A DNA stretch of 64,000 bases from Pagrus major. Taxonomy: Eukaryota; Chordata; Actinopteri; Spariformes; Sparidae. The stretch spans positions 20,095,306-20,159,305 of the forward strand of contig NC_133215.1 in NCBI RefSeq assembly GCF_040436345.1, written 5' to 3'. Below the pieces are notes generated by a model, which saw nothing but the letters and a program-made list of their open reading frames with translations, was not told the origin of the DNA and ran no database searches. Of the stretch, positions 35,021 through 49,284 are shown one piece after another. The translations under genes were made by a program, and so were the position numbers. Each line of letters opens with the position of its first letter. Position 1 is the stretch's first letter.

Positions 35021-36090
35021 CTTAATGATGTATAGTATACACCAAAGAGTCAGTATACAAGTAAACTGTACTCTGTGTTGGGACATTACAAGTACTACAA
35101 AGAATTAATGCAAGGAACTACAGAAGGAATACTGAATAAATGTCATTGTTGTCAAAAAATCCCTTAAAAAGACCAAAACCGACAATGAATTGATCCTAAC
35201 AAGAAAAGTCTGTGTAGTCAAAGTCTGATATAGTTTAGTCCTCTGTGCTATAGATCCCTAAATGTGTATCAATCCACCGATGAAACTAGTTCCCTCAAAA
35301 GTGCACCATTTTCTCCTGGTTGAATAACTTGCTATTGTCTAAGTTCCCAGATGTTGAGGAAATTACTTTCTTAAAAATTGAACCGGATTTGTGTGCGCAA
35401 GTCAGAGAATGGAACAGTCAAGAACATATCATTGTACAGCACCAGCCTTACCTTTTAGCTTAAACTTAGAGAGGTATTTAGGGGTCCTAGTAGAATAGGT
35501 TGTGAGACATCTCGCCTCTGTTTGGTGAGCATTTCACATGCACATTACTTAATGGGCAGGATGTAGCCAATCAGAGGCAGAGTAGGGCGGGTCATGCAGA
35601 ACAAGGTAGTATGATCCAAAATAACGCCGCTACAGTAGCAACTGTATGTCTGCCGAATGACTGGAGTGTATATATTTTATAATGAATATATAAAAATATA
35701 TATTTATACAACGCCTGTTACATAGTGAGGCACAAAAGTTACGGAAGTAAAGGCTCGACTCCAAACCAGGCGTTTCAGGCAGTGCAGGAACAGTGTTTTC
35801 TGTGGGAGAGAGTAACTCCCTTTGCCGTGGACTTTGGGTTTTTCACTTTGCAGACCTTTTACATGCACAAAAATGCAACATAACACAATAAAGGAAAGGC
35901 AAAAACCCAAAAAGCATAATAGGACCTCCTTAAGTCGGCAAGGCAATCTCAGAACAAGATCCATTTAACAGCTGTTCTTGAGCACTGTGCTGCTGTTTTA
36001 GCAAATTATTTAGCCTGTATAAATCAAACGATGATAGGGCAGGAGCACGTCCTGGACTCAAACTGAGTTCATTGGAGGCACTTTCTTTTC
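35021..36090. other. Gene-free spacer
   Basis: No exon or named repeat. A short AT-rich palindromic patch (TATATAAAAATATATAT) lies near 35687-35703. Confidence 0.45.
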
Positions 36091-36419
36091 ATGATGGTGT
36101 CTTAGTCATTAGCACTCTTGCCTCACAGCAAGGAGGTCCTGGGTTTGAATCCTGGTTGGGGCAGGGCCTTTCTGTGTGGAGTTCACACGTTCCCCCTGTG
36201 CTTGCGTGGGTTTCTCCACCATGAAATCGTGCACGCGCAAATTCTCCGGTCATTGCCTTTGACCAAGGTGCAGGCTTGGATCTGGGGTTGGTCCCTAGGC
36301 ACTGTACAGTGGCTGGTCACTGCTCCAGGATGAGTTAAATGCAGAGAAGCAGTTTCACTACATTGTAAATGTATGATTGCATGTGATGAATAAAGAGTCT
36401 TCTTCTTCTTCTTCTTCTT
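36091..36419 (+). mobile_element. tRNA-derived SINE-like element
   Basis: The head resembles a tRNA promoter: a box-A-like TTAGTCATTAGCACTCTTGC and, about 35 bases on, a box-B-like GGTTTGAATCC. A conserved body follows (GGCCTTTCTGTGTGGAGTTC, CTTGCGTGGGTTTCTCC), then a 3' tail ATGAATAAAGAGT ending in a CTT repeat at about 36399-36418. This layout is that of a tRNA-related SINE common in fishes. The head does not fold as a functional tRNA by inspection. Confidence 0.7.
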
Positions 36420-38264
36420 GACTTTTGACTCGGTTTACCATGTCCATGCCCTGACAACAAAGGACTTTTTAAAATTGTTTTTAGAAAGAGGGTGCCTTGA
36501 ATTTCTTGTGATTTTTAGGAATTAGTTTGCCTTTTTGAAAATGAAATTTATATTTATGGCCTGTTTTTAAATATTCGTGTCAGCAGTAAGAAACAAATGG
36601 ATACAAGTAGCCACAGATAGTTGAGAGTTGTCAGAACGTGTTGTGAGAAGGACTTAAGTATTGTTGGTTTAGTCTTGTTGTTTAGATGTGAGAAAAACCA
36701 GCATACATATCCTTTCCCTCTCTTCATGTTATGTAAATGAATGTTAAAATCGGATCTACATTCCACTTTTCGCCAAATTTAGCTTTAAAAAAAACATGAT
36801 TGGAATGAACCTTTAACTTCCTTGGTGTGTTTGGATTTGTTGACATGATTGGTTGCACCTCCATGACCTCCCAAGTCTTTGACCTCTCTCTGCAGCCTTT
36901 CTTTATCTGGTGTCAAAGGTCAACAGTCAGCGGTCAGCGCTGTCTGTCACGGGCCAGACAGTAGTCCCTCAGACCACAGACTGAAACCACTAAACCAAAT
37001 CCAGACCTCAAGCTTAAACAAACACTATCACCGCTGGCCGCTGTGCAGTTTTTAGTGTTGTGTGTGAAAAAGGTCATTAATTACTAACTACTCAACACAA
37101 CCTTGAGCCCCGGGGAGACTCCTAAAACGTTGGTACAATTAAATGTGTGACACACAGTAGAGAAAGTGTCCCAGACACATTAACATCACAAGAGTTTGAC
37201 TAAGACGATGTTTGCCCTGTAACAGTGCCAGCTCCCAGGCTGCTGTGTTTACTCACACTGATGGTAAGCTTTCCTTTTGTTTGGCTCAGGAGCGAGCATT
37301 TCCCACACACATGAGGCATGACCAGGCATCGGGGCACTTTTTTGTCCCATACCTGTTTCTGATTAGTTACTCTCACATGTTTGTGTGAGTCATCTGAGAG
37401 AAGGGAGTCACGACACTGCTTGCACAATGCTGCTCATATGCAAACCTGCAGGTACGTTCATGCACACACATAAAGTGGTTACATACACGAAGACGATGAT
37501 AAGATGACGATAAGATTAAATGGAACTCTGTTAACAGTAGTTCAGACATGTCCTGTTGTCGATACATTCTCATTGAGGTCTCGACAGGATGCCAGCTGTA
37601 AAGTTTGCTAAATCTTGAATCATAAAATCTTCTACAAGGAGCTACACTTTTAATGCCTGTCAATGGGTCGTATTTCCAGTAAAACCAGATTAAACATTTA
37701 CGACAAGCAGATGGGAAAAGCCTTTGTTTACATTTTCCCAGGCAAAGTTTTGCAAAGACGTTATTGCCAGTTAAAAGGAAGCACAGCCAGGAGGAGATTT
37801 TGCTTTAGGTAATTGTATTTTTGACATTATATTTTGTGGTTATGGCTGATACTGGGGCAGGAAATGAGGTTAACCTGGGGTAGGGAGCCCAGACAGCTCT
37901 GGCAGTCTTCGACAGAAATACACTCATCTCACGTCCGAAGAGGAAGTGCAGGGATTGTGTTGAGTGCAGCAGACCCTGAGACGATCACTTGCCATGGCGC
38001 CCTCCAACAGGCCAGCCAGACCATGTGGACCAAACACCACTGCAAGCAATGTGATCAGCCCATGAAGATAGGGGAACAACTCAATCACCAGAATAAAGGG
38101 CCAATATGTCGAAACTTTAAATTCTTTATGGTGCACCTTAAATTTTCCATTTTATGTTGTGGCAGCGCTCTACTACTCACACTTACAAACTTTGAAATGT
38201 GCATTTTTTTGGCAGCCTTCTTGTCTGTAACTCCACCATAGTCTCATTCACCTCTTGGCATGAA
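36420..38264. other. Gene-free spacer
   Basis: The 135-codon open frame at 37834-38241 has no recognisable domain and I do not call it a gene. No repeat recognised. Confidence 0.45.
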
Positions 38265-38420
38265 AGTCCCTTTATATCCATGTAATATGAATGTGATATG
38301 ACACGTTTTGTAGAAATGTCATTACGGCACGTAAACCACATGTACGAGCAAATCAGTGGTGTGCAGAAACATTAACTGCTGACATTTTATCCAGACGCCG
38401 GGGCTGGAGGGAACAGAGTT
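38265..38420 (+). repeat. Fragment of the 10270/19255 repeat family
   Basis: TGTAATATGAATGTGATATG and the following TGACACG, TAGAAATGTC and ATCAGTGGTGTGC parallel 19983-20075. Confidence 0.6.
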
Positions 38421-39584
38421 GGTCGTTAAATCATAAGTCATATTACAGTTATTAATCTTAATAACCACCGCATTACCAATATGCATCCTGCAAACAGCTG
38501 TGGTTAAAAAGAAAAATAGTATTTAAAATAAGTGGCAGATTTTTTTTCATTTGCTTCCAAAACAAATGCACGCGCTAGCCACAGGGGCCTCCAGTAACAA
38601 CACAAATTGTAGTTCCTTGTAGTTGCTTTGAGAGAGCTGTTTGTATTATTAAGCTGGGCACCATAAAAGCACAAAATTTAAGTTTGGGGTGTTAATTTGT
38701 TGGCACTTAACTGCATTGTTCAAAGCAGCTTTAAAGGCAGCGTTGCTCAATGAAACGTTCAAACTTTCCCTCAAGAACACATATCAGACATCTGTCCAAC
38801 CCTGAGCGGACTGTTCCTAAAGGAGGGCAGTGAAACAGGAGAATTAAAATGAAACAGCTGCCGTCCTTCAACCCGGTGGCCTAATATAGATCACCATAAC
38901 TGTTCTTACAGTAAAGCCAGAAATAACATGAAACAGGGGAACTAAAATCTGCATACAGACAGTGGGTAAGCATGCAAGAGAAATTTGTAATCATACTCGC
39001 ACACATCGACATGCTTGGAAAAACTTTGCAACTCCAACTTTGGATATTTCTTTGCCTTACAAAACTTTTCAAACACCAGAAAAGGGATAAAATCAAAGAA
39101 TAAGGTTGGTTTTATTCTATATTTTCCTTTCTTTTCCAATAAATAATCCAGTGTAAATATCACCACCATCAATTGTATTAGTTCCTCTCTCAGTATTTCC
39201 AGCTTCCATTTCTGGTCTGTGGCTCACTTGTTCTTTAAAATACAATTTATAGTTCCATTTTTTAAGAAAAGAAAAATAATTTCCTCAAACTGCTAACAAT
39301 TGAAGTTTTCTGGCAGAAGTCACTTGGACATGAATGAATACCAACTTTTTCTTGAGACTATTTTCAGCGAGTATTTACAATTTTAGTGAGTATATGTACA
39401 ACACTCAAATTAAACTACAGTGCCCATTTTTATTCCATTGATGGTTTAGATCATCTCATGGGATTTGTGGTTAATAATTAAGATATGGAATATCACCAAA
39501 CTTATCATTTAAAAGAAATGTAAATACACCTTTTCCATATTCCAGATGGCCACTTTTCAAAATATGAGACTCAAATCTTCAGAG
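38421..39584. other. Gene-free spacer
   Basis: AT-rich with no recognisable gene or repeat. Confidence 0.5.
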
Positions 39585-39765
39585 GTGGCAAAAGTACACA
39601 CATTCTTTTCTCATTTAGGAGTACAGATACTTGTGTATCCAGACTCTGGAGAAGTAGAAGTACTGATTTAACTTCTTTACTCCAGTTAAAGTAAGAAAGT
39701 ACAGTACACTCTGTAATGTACTCAAAGTATAAAAGTAAAAAGTATCCCTTTGTAGGACTTTTCTA
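39585..39765 (-). mobile_element. hAT-like element fragment
   Basis: Diverged blocks of the 30787-31710 family: AGGTGGCAAAAGTACAC, AGAAGTAGAAGTACTG and ACTCAAAGTATAAAAGTAAA. The element is eroded at both ends. Confidence 0.5.
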
Positions 39766-41072
39766 CCCACCATTTCTGTGCAAAGTTGACTTAACCTCAT
39801 GTCATAGTATTAATATACAGTATTAATATAATTCAAAGACTATTAAACCTAAAGGTAGAATCAGTAGGATTTGTCTGAGCTGTCCGTAAACTCACCACAA
39901 AGATAGTTGATTGTTGAGTCTCATATACATATTGGGTTGGTAAAGTGTCCTGAGCAGCAAAATAATTGAGACGATAAGAAAATTGAGGCAGATGGTACAG
40001 TACAGTACAGTACAGTAACAAAGTATTTGTACCTCGTTACTTCCCACCTAGGCAAATCTGTTGTGATTTCCAAGGTGGGAAGAATTTGATAAATAATAAA
40101 CAATACTGGGAGCGCTGATGGGAGTGATTGTATGGCCCCAAGAGGAATGCTGGGAAATGTTATGTTTTTCCATGCTCTATCTGCCAGTGGAAACATAAGC
40201 TGCGCACATACACATGGTGTCCTCTGGGGAGATCCAGACAGATCGCTAAATCACTGCCCAAAATGTCCACACAGGCTGTTGCTGCTGGGCGACATATGTT
40301 AGAAAAGTGTCTGTTAAGAAGTGTCTCGTTTAAGTGTTTCAGTGTGACTGTGTGAAGGAAGTCTGCTGGGGTTTGTGAGTTATTGTACTGGATAGTCATC
40401 AGGGATAAGTGGAATGTAAACTGAAGGAACAGCTAGGGGCCACTTCATATCCAAATCAAGTGTAACACCCTCCACCTACCACACCTCTGCACATACACAC
40501 ACACACCTGCAGGACCTGAGGACAACAGGGCCCAATGATGTACTAAGAGCTGTAAATTCACAGACTTCACAGGTGAACTGTCCCTGGGCACTAATCCTGT
40601 GCAGGTGTGTTTGTGGGACATTACATGAAAGTGTAATGGCGTTTCATTATGTGGATAGAGTATATAAAGTGTAATAATCTATATGCCAGGGAGGTGACTC
40701 CCAGCACTCCCTATAAAATAAAAAGTAGGCATGAGAGTGCCTCATTTACTTTTTATGGCCATGGAGGGAACCTCTGGAGCCAAAGCCAGATGGGGGGTGA
40801 GTATATATCTTAAAACCAGCTTAAAGAGTGGATTTCCCCCAGATCATCGTGAAACACTGAAGGAAAGATAAGAAAAGAAACAGAAGTTATAGTGTTATCC
40901 CTGTGGATGAGATCATCAGTCATTATAGAGTCACTAAAGTCTATAAATCACCTCTCAAATATCAACACAACGCTCCTCTGGGGGAGTTTACTACTCTGTT
41001 AGAGGATTATATATTTAAAGGCTCAGTTCTTTTTTTAAGATAACTTCCTTTCCCTCCATGCAGATGTCAAGG

Positions 41073-41075
<3 letters not shown>
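39766..41075. other. Gene-free spacer with a short GTACA repeat
   Basis: A GTACA pentamer run lies at about 39995-40016. Nothing else recognised. Confidence 0.5.

Positions 41076-41121
<46 letters not shown>
41076..41121. repeat. GA microsatellite
   Basis: About 46 bases of perfect GA. Confidence 0.95.
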
Positions 41122-41124
<3 letters not shown>

Positions 41125-42414
41125 CAGAAAGCCTGAGCTCTTCACATGCCTCTAGTCATAACATCACTTCTCTTCCTTCATACACCAGTGGTCTCAGCTT
41201 TCTGCTTCCAGCGTGAATCAGATTTCTTATCTAGGTTTGTCTTCCTCTACAGCACGGATAAACAAGGCAGGACATGTACTGCATTGTGCTGTGCTGTTGT
41301 GTGATGCTGGCAAGTGCAAAGCTTAACACTGAATGCGACTTTGTGAGAATATGAAATATTATATTTTGATTCTTTTGAACCGTGGGAAAACCTGTTTTTC
41401 TTAACCAGAGACGAAACTTTAACAGGCTTAGACTGGTCAGAGCGGCAACAGGGATGAAACAGCAGCAAAAGTAGTGTGCTTGTGTGAAGTAAGAAAAAAC
41501 AGCAATACCACAATGGAAAAATACTCAGTTACGAGTTAAGACATGCATTGATATTAGATTAAGTTTATATAATCAGAGTTAGATTATATTACAATATTGA
41601 AATAGTATTAGTGACGTTAGTTGAGGTGGAGCTAATCCGACTCCAATCCAAAGTGAGATGAATGTAGTGGAGGTGAAGGTAAATATTCTGATACTGACAG
41701 TGAATGTTCCTATAAAGGGCAATGTGGTTTAGACATATTAGTCAAAAAGATTTTTTTAAAAAGAAAAAGAAAAACAGCAATGAATAAAACAACTATGAAA
41801 ACCAAAACTATGCAACATCGTCCTCACTTATCACCAAAAGCATCTTGAGAAAGCATTGAGCCCTGTCTAATTCACAGCTAACAGACCAAATAACGTTTCA
41901 CAATGAGCATTCAAAGAGTATTTAAAGCATCATTATATCACTTTTTTACCTTAAAATAACAGCTTCGAAGTCATTTTGATGGTACAGCGTCTTGTAATAG
42001 GGTGTTACGGAGCCACTCCACCCCCCTATCACTTGTTTCTGCACTATGTAACTTCAGTGAGAGGGTAGGATCACAGCGTTACATATGTGTTTACTTCAAC
42101 ATACAAGTTTTCAACAAATAACACTGTTATGATGTGATGAGTTTTGTTTGTAGTTAGCACCTTACACCTGACAAATTGTTACAGACCTTAGATTTCTATA
42201 TAAGACAGGGGTGTTGCACTCAGAAACTAGGGTAGGGTATGCATTATGCTGAATGGCCCCTTTCAAACTGTTATGTTGTTATATGTTTTACTCATTAACA
42301 TTGTTAGTCATAGCTGCGTTTTAGATAGATCAATCTATTACAGTACATCATATTTCATAAAGTCATTGTATATCAGATAAATGAAGTCGAGTAAAATATG
42401 TAACATTAATGTGT
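41122..42414. other. Gene-free AT-rich spacer
   Basis: No gene seen. A few patches near 41590-41640 loosely resemble the hAT-like family, too weakly to annotate. Confidence 0.45.
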
Positions 42415-43270
42415 AAAGAAACAGCAAATGGAAATACTCAAGTACAAGTACCTCAAAATCTGACTTAAATACAGTACTTTTTTTATCCCTGCCTCTTTTT
42501 TTTGTGTGTGAAGTAAAAGACCTTCAAAATATCACTGTACGAGTGCTACTGCTTCTACCTCCACCCTGATGGAAGCAAATAAATGATGTTGGGAGTTCGA
42601 TATTCTCTGACGCACTGTAGATTGTCATTCATTTACCTAATAAATCTCCTGTGGTTGGTGCCTTTACTCAAATAATAAACAAATTTGAGGTACTTGTACT
42701 TGCATTTTCATTTTAGTAGAGTGTTTTAGGTACTAGTTACTTTACAGATTAAGACTTACAACAGGTGATGATCTTAGAAAATATTACCTCAATATTGCTT
42801 TTTTCCTTGTTTTGTTTTTTTTAGCTTTGTTTTGGCACAGGATGATCTTTCATCTTGAATGGGATTTTATTTATTTGTGTTTATCTGTAATCATTTGTAG
42901 TGTTGTTGTGAATGTTGTAGGGGTTGATGGGATGGGGATGGAGGAGGGGTGTTTTCGTCAACATATTTTTGTTTTGTCTTATATGTAAGGGATTTCACTA
43001 TGAAATAATAAAATACACTATGAAGAAAATATCATGCTTTGTTTGAGATTAAGATACCAAACAGTATGCAGAGCAATTTAAATTTGCTCAACCTTGACCA
43101 GCTACACATGACAAAGTACTGCTTACATGTTAAAAGAGGTTATCAATATTATTGAACCGATAATAGGCTATATTTATAGCAACACGATGAGTACTTGCAC
43201 TTTTAATACTTTAAGTTCATTTTTTTGCTCTTACTTCTGTTCATCAACTTCAGTAAATCTGACATAATTC
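42415..43270. mobile_element. Rearranged hAT-like element fragments
   Basis: A minus-oriented end piece at about 42430-42490 (ACTCAAGTACAAGTACCTCAA) and a plus-oriented copy at 42680-43265 (TTGAGGTACTTGTACTTGC, CTTGACCAGCTACAC, GAGTACTTGCACTTTTAATAC) match the family. The plus copy is interrupted between about 42790 and 43040 by unrelated sequence. Confidence 0.6.
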
Positions 43271-43411
43271 TCATGTTATGATCTTTATTTCCTGCAGTGT
43301 AAGAAGCAGCAGCGCCCCCTGCTGTCAGAGCTGTACGTCACAGCTGAGACGTCGTCGCCACAGTCCTCTTCTCCTATTGGTCGCTTGCGGCCATGTGACC
43401 AAAACATAATC
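43271..43411 (+). promoter_or_regulatory. fdx2: Promoter of the mitochondrial ferredoxin gene
   Basis: A GC-rich, CpG-containing stretch directly before the start codon. It carries a cAMP-element-like TACGTCA near 43334, an inverted CCAAT box (ATTGG) at 43377-43381, and an E-box-like CATGTGACC near 43393. A YY1-like ATGGCGGCC overlaps the initiator ATG itself, a layout frequent in housekeeping and mitochondrial genes. There is no TATA box. Confidence 0.55.
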
Positions 43412-46140
<2,729 letters not shown>

Positions 46141-47290
46141 GAAGAGGTCCAAATGATGAAGAGGGGGATTGATGGAAAATGACATGGGGTCTCTGCGCTG
46201 CCCCTGGAGTGACGGGGTGCGACCATGAAGAGATACACTGCGAGGATAGTGAAGTCCGTAGCATCTCCCAAGACGTCTTGAAGAGCGACTAATTCCACAG
46301 TTAACCAATGACAGGACCGGCCTGCAGATGAGATCAGGCAGAGTCGGACACTATATGAGTGAAGGTGAAATTAATGGTTAATTCCAAAAAAAACAAACAA
46401 AAAAAACAAAAAAAAAAACCTGTGATGGTTTAACTGATATTGTATTTATTTTTGTGGATGTGTTCTCAGGCCAGCATTACGGCACCATTCAATCTCAAAA
46501 GCTGTTCTTTGTTAAAACACCCCATACATTTAGAAACATTTCATACTTGTTTTACACATTGCACACCTGCACAGAGCAAGTTTTAACAAAGTTCATCTTT
46601 CTGCCGTTAAATGGAACATTCCTTGTTACAGCTCATATACGCACAAGTATCACAAGCTGATCATTTCTGCCAGTCCATCTTTGCCACCCTGATTCACTTG
46701 TCAGATATTGTATACATAGAATTTACTCTCATTTATATGTTCATTTGTAGGTGTTGTCATGGCTTATCAGTACGTACCCACTCACTGTAATTAGCACCAA
46801 GTCATAAACCCTCAGTTTTCTTCTGCATGGCCCTGGAGAAGAAGAAGAAGCCATATGATGAAGTGGTGATGAAAGACAGTATTTGACTGAAGCTTAAAGG
46901 GTTGGTCTCTTAAATATAGTGAATAATAAATCAGGATTTAGACTGTTAATAATTTCATTTTATTCACTATAGACATTTCAAATCATACATGGCTGAATTG
47001 CTTCAAGTGTTCATTTAAAGCACTTCCTGCCAGGTGCCAGTGATTCTGCTTAATTAGTTGATCTGGGTCAGGTGTGCTTTGATCCAGAGCAGGATGGAGG
47101 TGGAGACTTATCTGTTCTGAAGCTGGTGGGCTTCATGTGACCATGGATTGAGTTTACTACATCTACCCTTTACTTGTTAAGTCTACTGTACTTGTCCAAT
47201 TTACGCACAAATATAAGTGGATTCTGTATATTATGTCTTAGGAATTACAAATATTTAAAGTTGTGCAATAAAATCAGTTTTAAAAAGATG
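46141..47290 (+). other. fdx2: 3' UTR of the ferredoxin gene
   Basis: An A-rich tract near 46385-46422 and no further coding sequence. The best cleavage signal is AATAAA at 47267-47272, followed by a T-rich element; a weaker option is near 46923. The minus-strand open frame at 45919-46308 is a shadow of the last exon and the UTR. Confidence 0.5.
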
Positions 47291-48257
47291 TTTTTTTGTC
47301 TCTTAGACTTGTCATTCCCCAAGGACTAAAAATGGGACAAATATAAATTTGTATTGTTTCATCCGAGCAGAAATAACCAGTAGTGCATTGTATATTAGCA
47401 GGCAGCCATTGTCGGTAAAATCGCTGCATTTGTCCAGCAAATATTTCAACAGGCGTTTGTGTGGTCGCAAAGAAGTGTTTGCAGCAGCTACAAAGTGAAA
47501 CTGGGACTGTGTGTGGGCAGCGCTTTTATTCCCCAACAGGTGTAATCCAGCAAATCAAATACACCCGCGCAATGTTTCCTGGTCCAGAACACGTCATAGC
47601 AACCACCAGCTCCATCGGTGAGAGTTACCACAAAGTTGGCACAGTTTTTGGCACAGTTTTCTGGCGATCGATCTGAAGATCTGAGGTGAGCATGAGCAGT
47701 AGTGCACAACGATTACAGGTAAACTGGGTGGACTGCACGTTTTTAATATTATTTCTGATCCGATTTTGAACTGTTCTCTTCAGGCCCAAATGATCAAGAC
47801 GTGGTTATCCATAGAGGCCATGACAGGTCAAAAACAGACAAATAGAGGCACGGATCTGCAGATTTTAAGCTAGATCACAGTTAAAGGTTGTGCGACAGTT
47901 GAATCCTGTAGAGCTCTAGTAGATCTGCCTGAAACTATGAGAAATCAGAATGTAGGCTTTGGTTCAGCATGGCCATAGTTAATAGGCCAAAAGTAATAAA
48001 GTAGCCTACACAGACTTCTGTATATGCTACTAAATCGACCATCATTCAATATTTTGAGTGGTCCGAACATATATAGGCCTAGGTGAGGTCATAGCATAGG
48101 CCTTTAACTGCAAACATGAGAGAGAAAAGGAGGAAGAATCTACAGCTTCATAATTTCAGTGATTTTCAATATTGCGTCATTGTCCGCTCGAGCTGCTTCT
48201 GCGCTCGCGACAGTCAAACTCAAGACAACCGCGAAAATCTTCAGCGTTGTAGAAGAT
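47291..48257. other. Intergenic stretch before zglp1
   Basis: Between the ferredoxin polyadenylation signal and the zglp1 start. No definite exon. It may hold an untranslated first exon of zglp1, but no donor site stands out. The region 48180-48240 is CpG-rich relative to its surroundings. Confidence 0.35.
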
Positions 48258-48330
48258 CAGAGCCGCACCAGGGTTCTAGAACACCAGAGCCGCATCAGGG
48301 TTCTAGAACACCAGAGCTGCACCAGGGTTC
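48258..48330 (+). repeat. 27-bp tandem repeat, 2.7 copies
   Basis: Units start CAGAGCCGCACCAGGGTTCT, at 48258, 48285 and 48312; the third is partial. There is one substitution in each later unit (CAC to CAT; GCC to GCT). The period is a multiple of three, so any frame through it stays open, which explains the overlapping open frames here. They are not convincing genes. Confidence 0.9.
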
Positions 48331-48762
48331 CACGGGTTGTTACATTTCCACTGCTGAGGTGCGTAAGTTACGTTTTTTTGAAAAACGTCTCTTTCTCAAA
48401 ACTAAAGGCTTCATGTGAGTTTTCTTTTTTTTAGTGTTTTTTTTCCTTCCAGGTTTTTAAATTTAAAAATGTCACCAGTCTAGTCCTGTTAGCTAAAACA
48501 TAATGTAGGCCTAATGGAACATTGCAATAATACTATCCTAAAGTCAATAAGCTAACTCACTGTCACCGTTGTCCACAGTTTGGAAACAAAAATGTTAAAC
48601 ACTGCAATAACCTAGCTTACCTGTTGTCACTGTGGATATAAATGTGGCTCAATTTGTGTAATATTCTATGTTGTGGCAATGTTTGAAATCCATTTAGCTT
48701 CTAGAATAGAGGTATCTGACCTTTTTAATAGCTTGTGACCCCTTAATATGAACCAACGTTTA

Positions 48763-49160
48763 GGCAGTGAAGAACATTTACTCAAGTACTGTAGTACAAT
48801 TTTGAGGCACCTGTACTTTACTTGAGTATTTCCATTTTCTGCTACTTTATACTTCCACTCCACCACATTTTGTAGGCAAATATTGTACTTTTTACTCCAC
48901 TACATCTATTTGATAACTTTAGGTACTAGATACTTTGCAGATTGATGCATCAAGTAGCACATTTAAAAAAAAACAGATTCCGATAATCCGAAAAAAGCTG
49001 AACATCGCTTCAGGTAATTGGCCATGCAGATAAGGGGTCGACCCATAATATATGGTATAATAATGTAAATGTATTTAGAATTTACTTTTACTTGTATTTT
49101 TGATACTTAAGTACATATAATATCAGATACTTTCAGACTTTTACTCAAGTACTATTCATA
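48763..49160 (+). mobile_element. hAT-like element fragment upstream of zglp1
   Basis: It contains the family blocks CTGTACTTTACTTGAGTATT, TTTATACTTCCACTCCACC and GTACTTTTTACTCCACTACA. The left end GGCAGTGAAGAACA is a decayed CAGTGGTG terminus; the right end is lost. It lies within 130 bases of the zglp1 start codon. Confidence 0.7.
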
Positions 49161-49284
49161 TGGGTTCAACATAATTTTGTGTTGAAAAATAATTGCTTTT
49201 ATTATTTCCTACCTCGGTAATGAACCCATGACAACTGATCTGAAAGCTGTTTGTTTGTTATTATGATGCAGACACTGCCCCAAC

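Noticed and set aside
36091-36170. tRNA gene
   Set aside because: Box-A-like and box-B-like sequences are present, but no acceptor stem or cloverleaf can be drawn. The downstream body and CTT tail show a SINE-like element.
37834-38241. 135-codon open frame with a CxxC pair
   Set aside because: A single CKQCDQP-type pair is not a domain and the rest is featureless.
48116-48434. Open frames with a repeated Glu-Pro-His-Gln-Gly-Ser motif
   Set aside because: The repeat period is 27 bases, a multiple of three, which keeps frames open. There is no other evidence of a gene.
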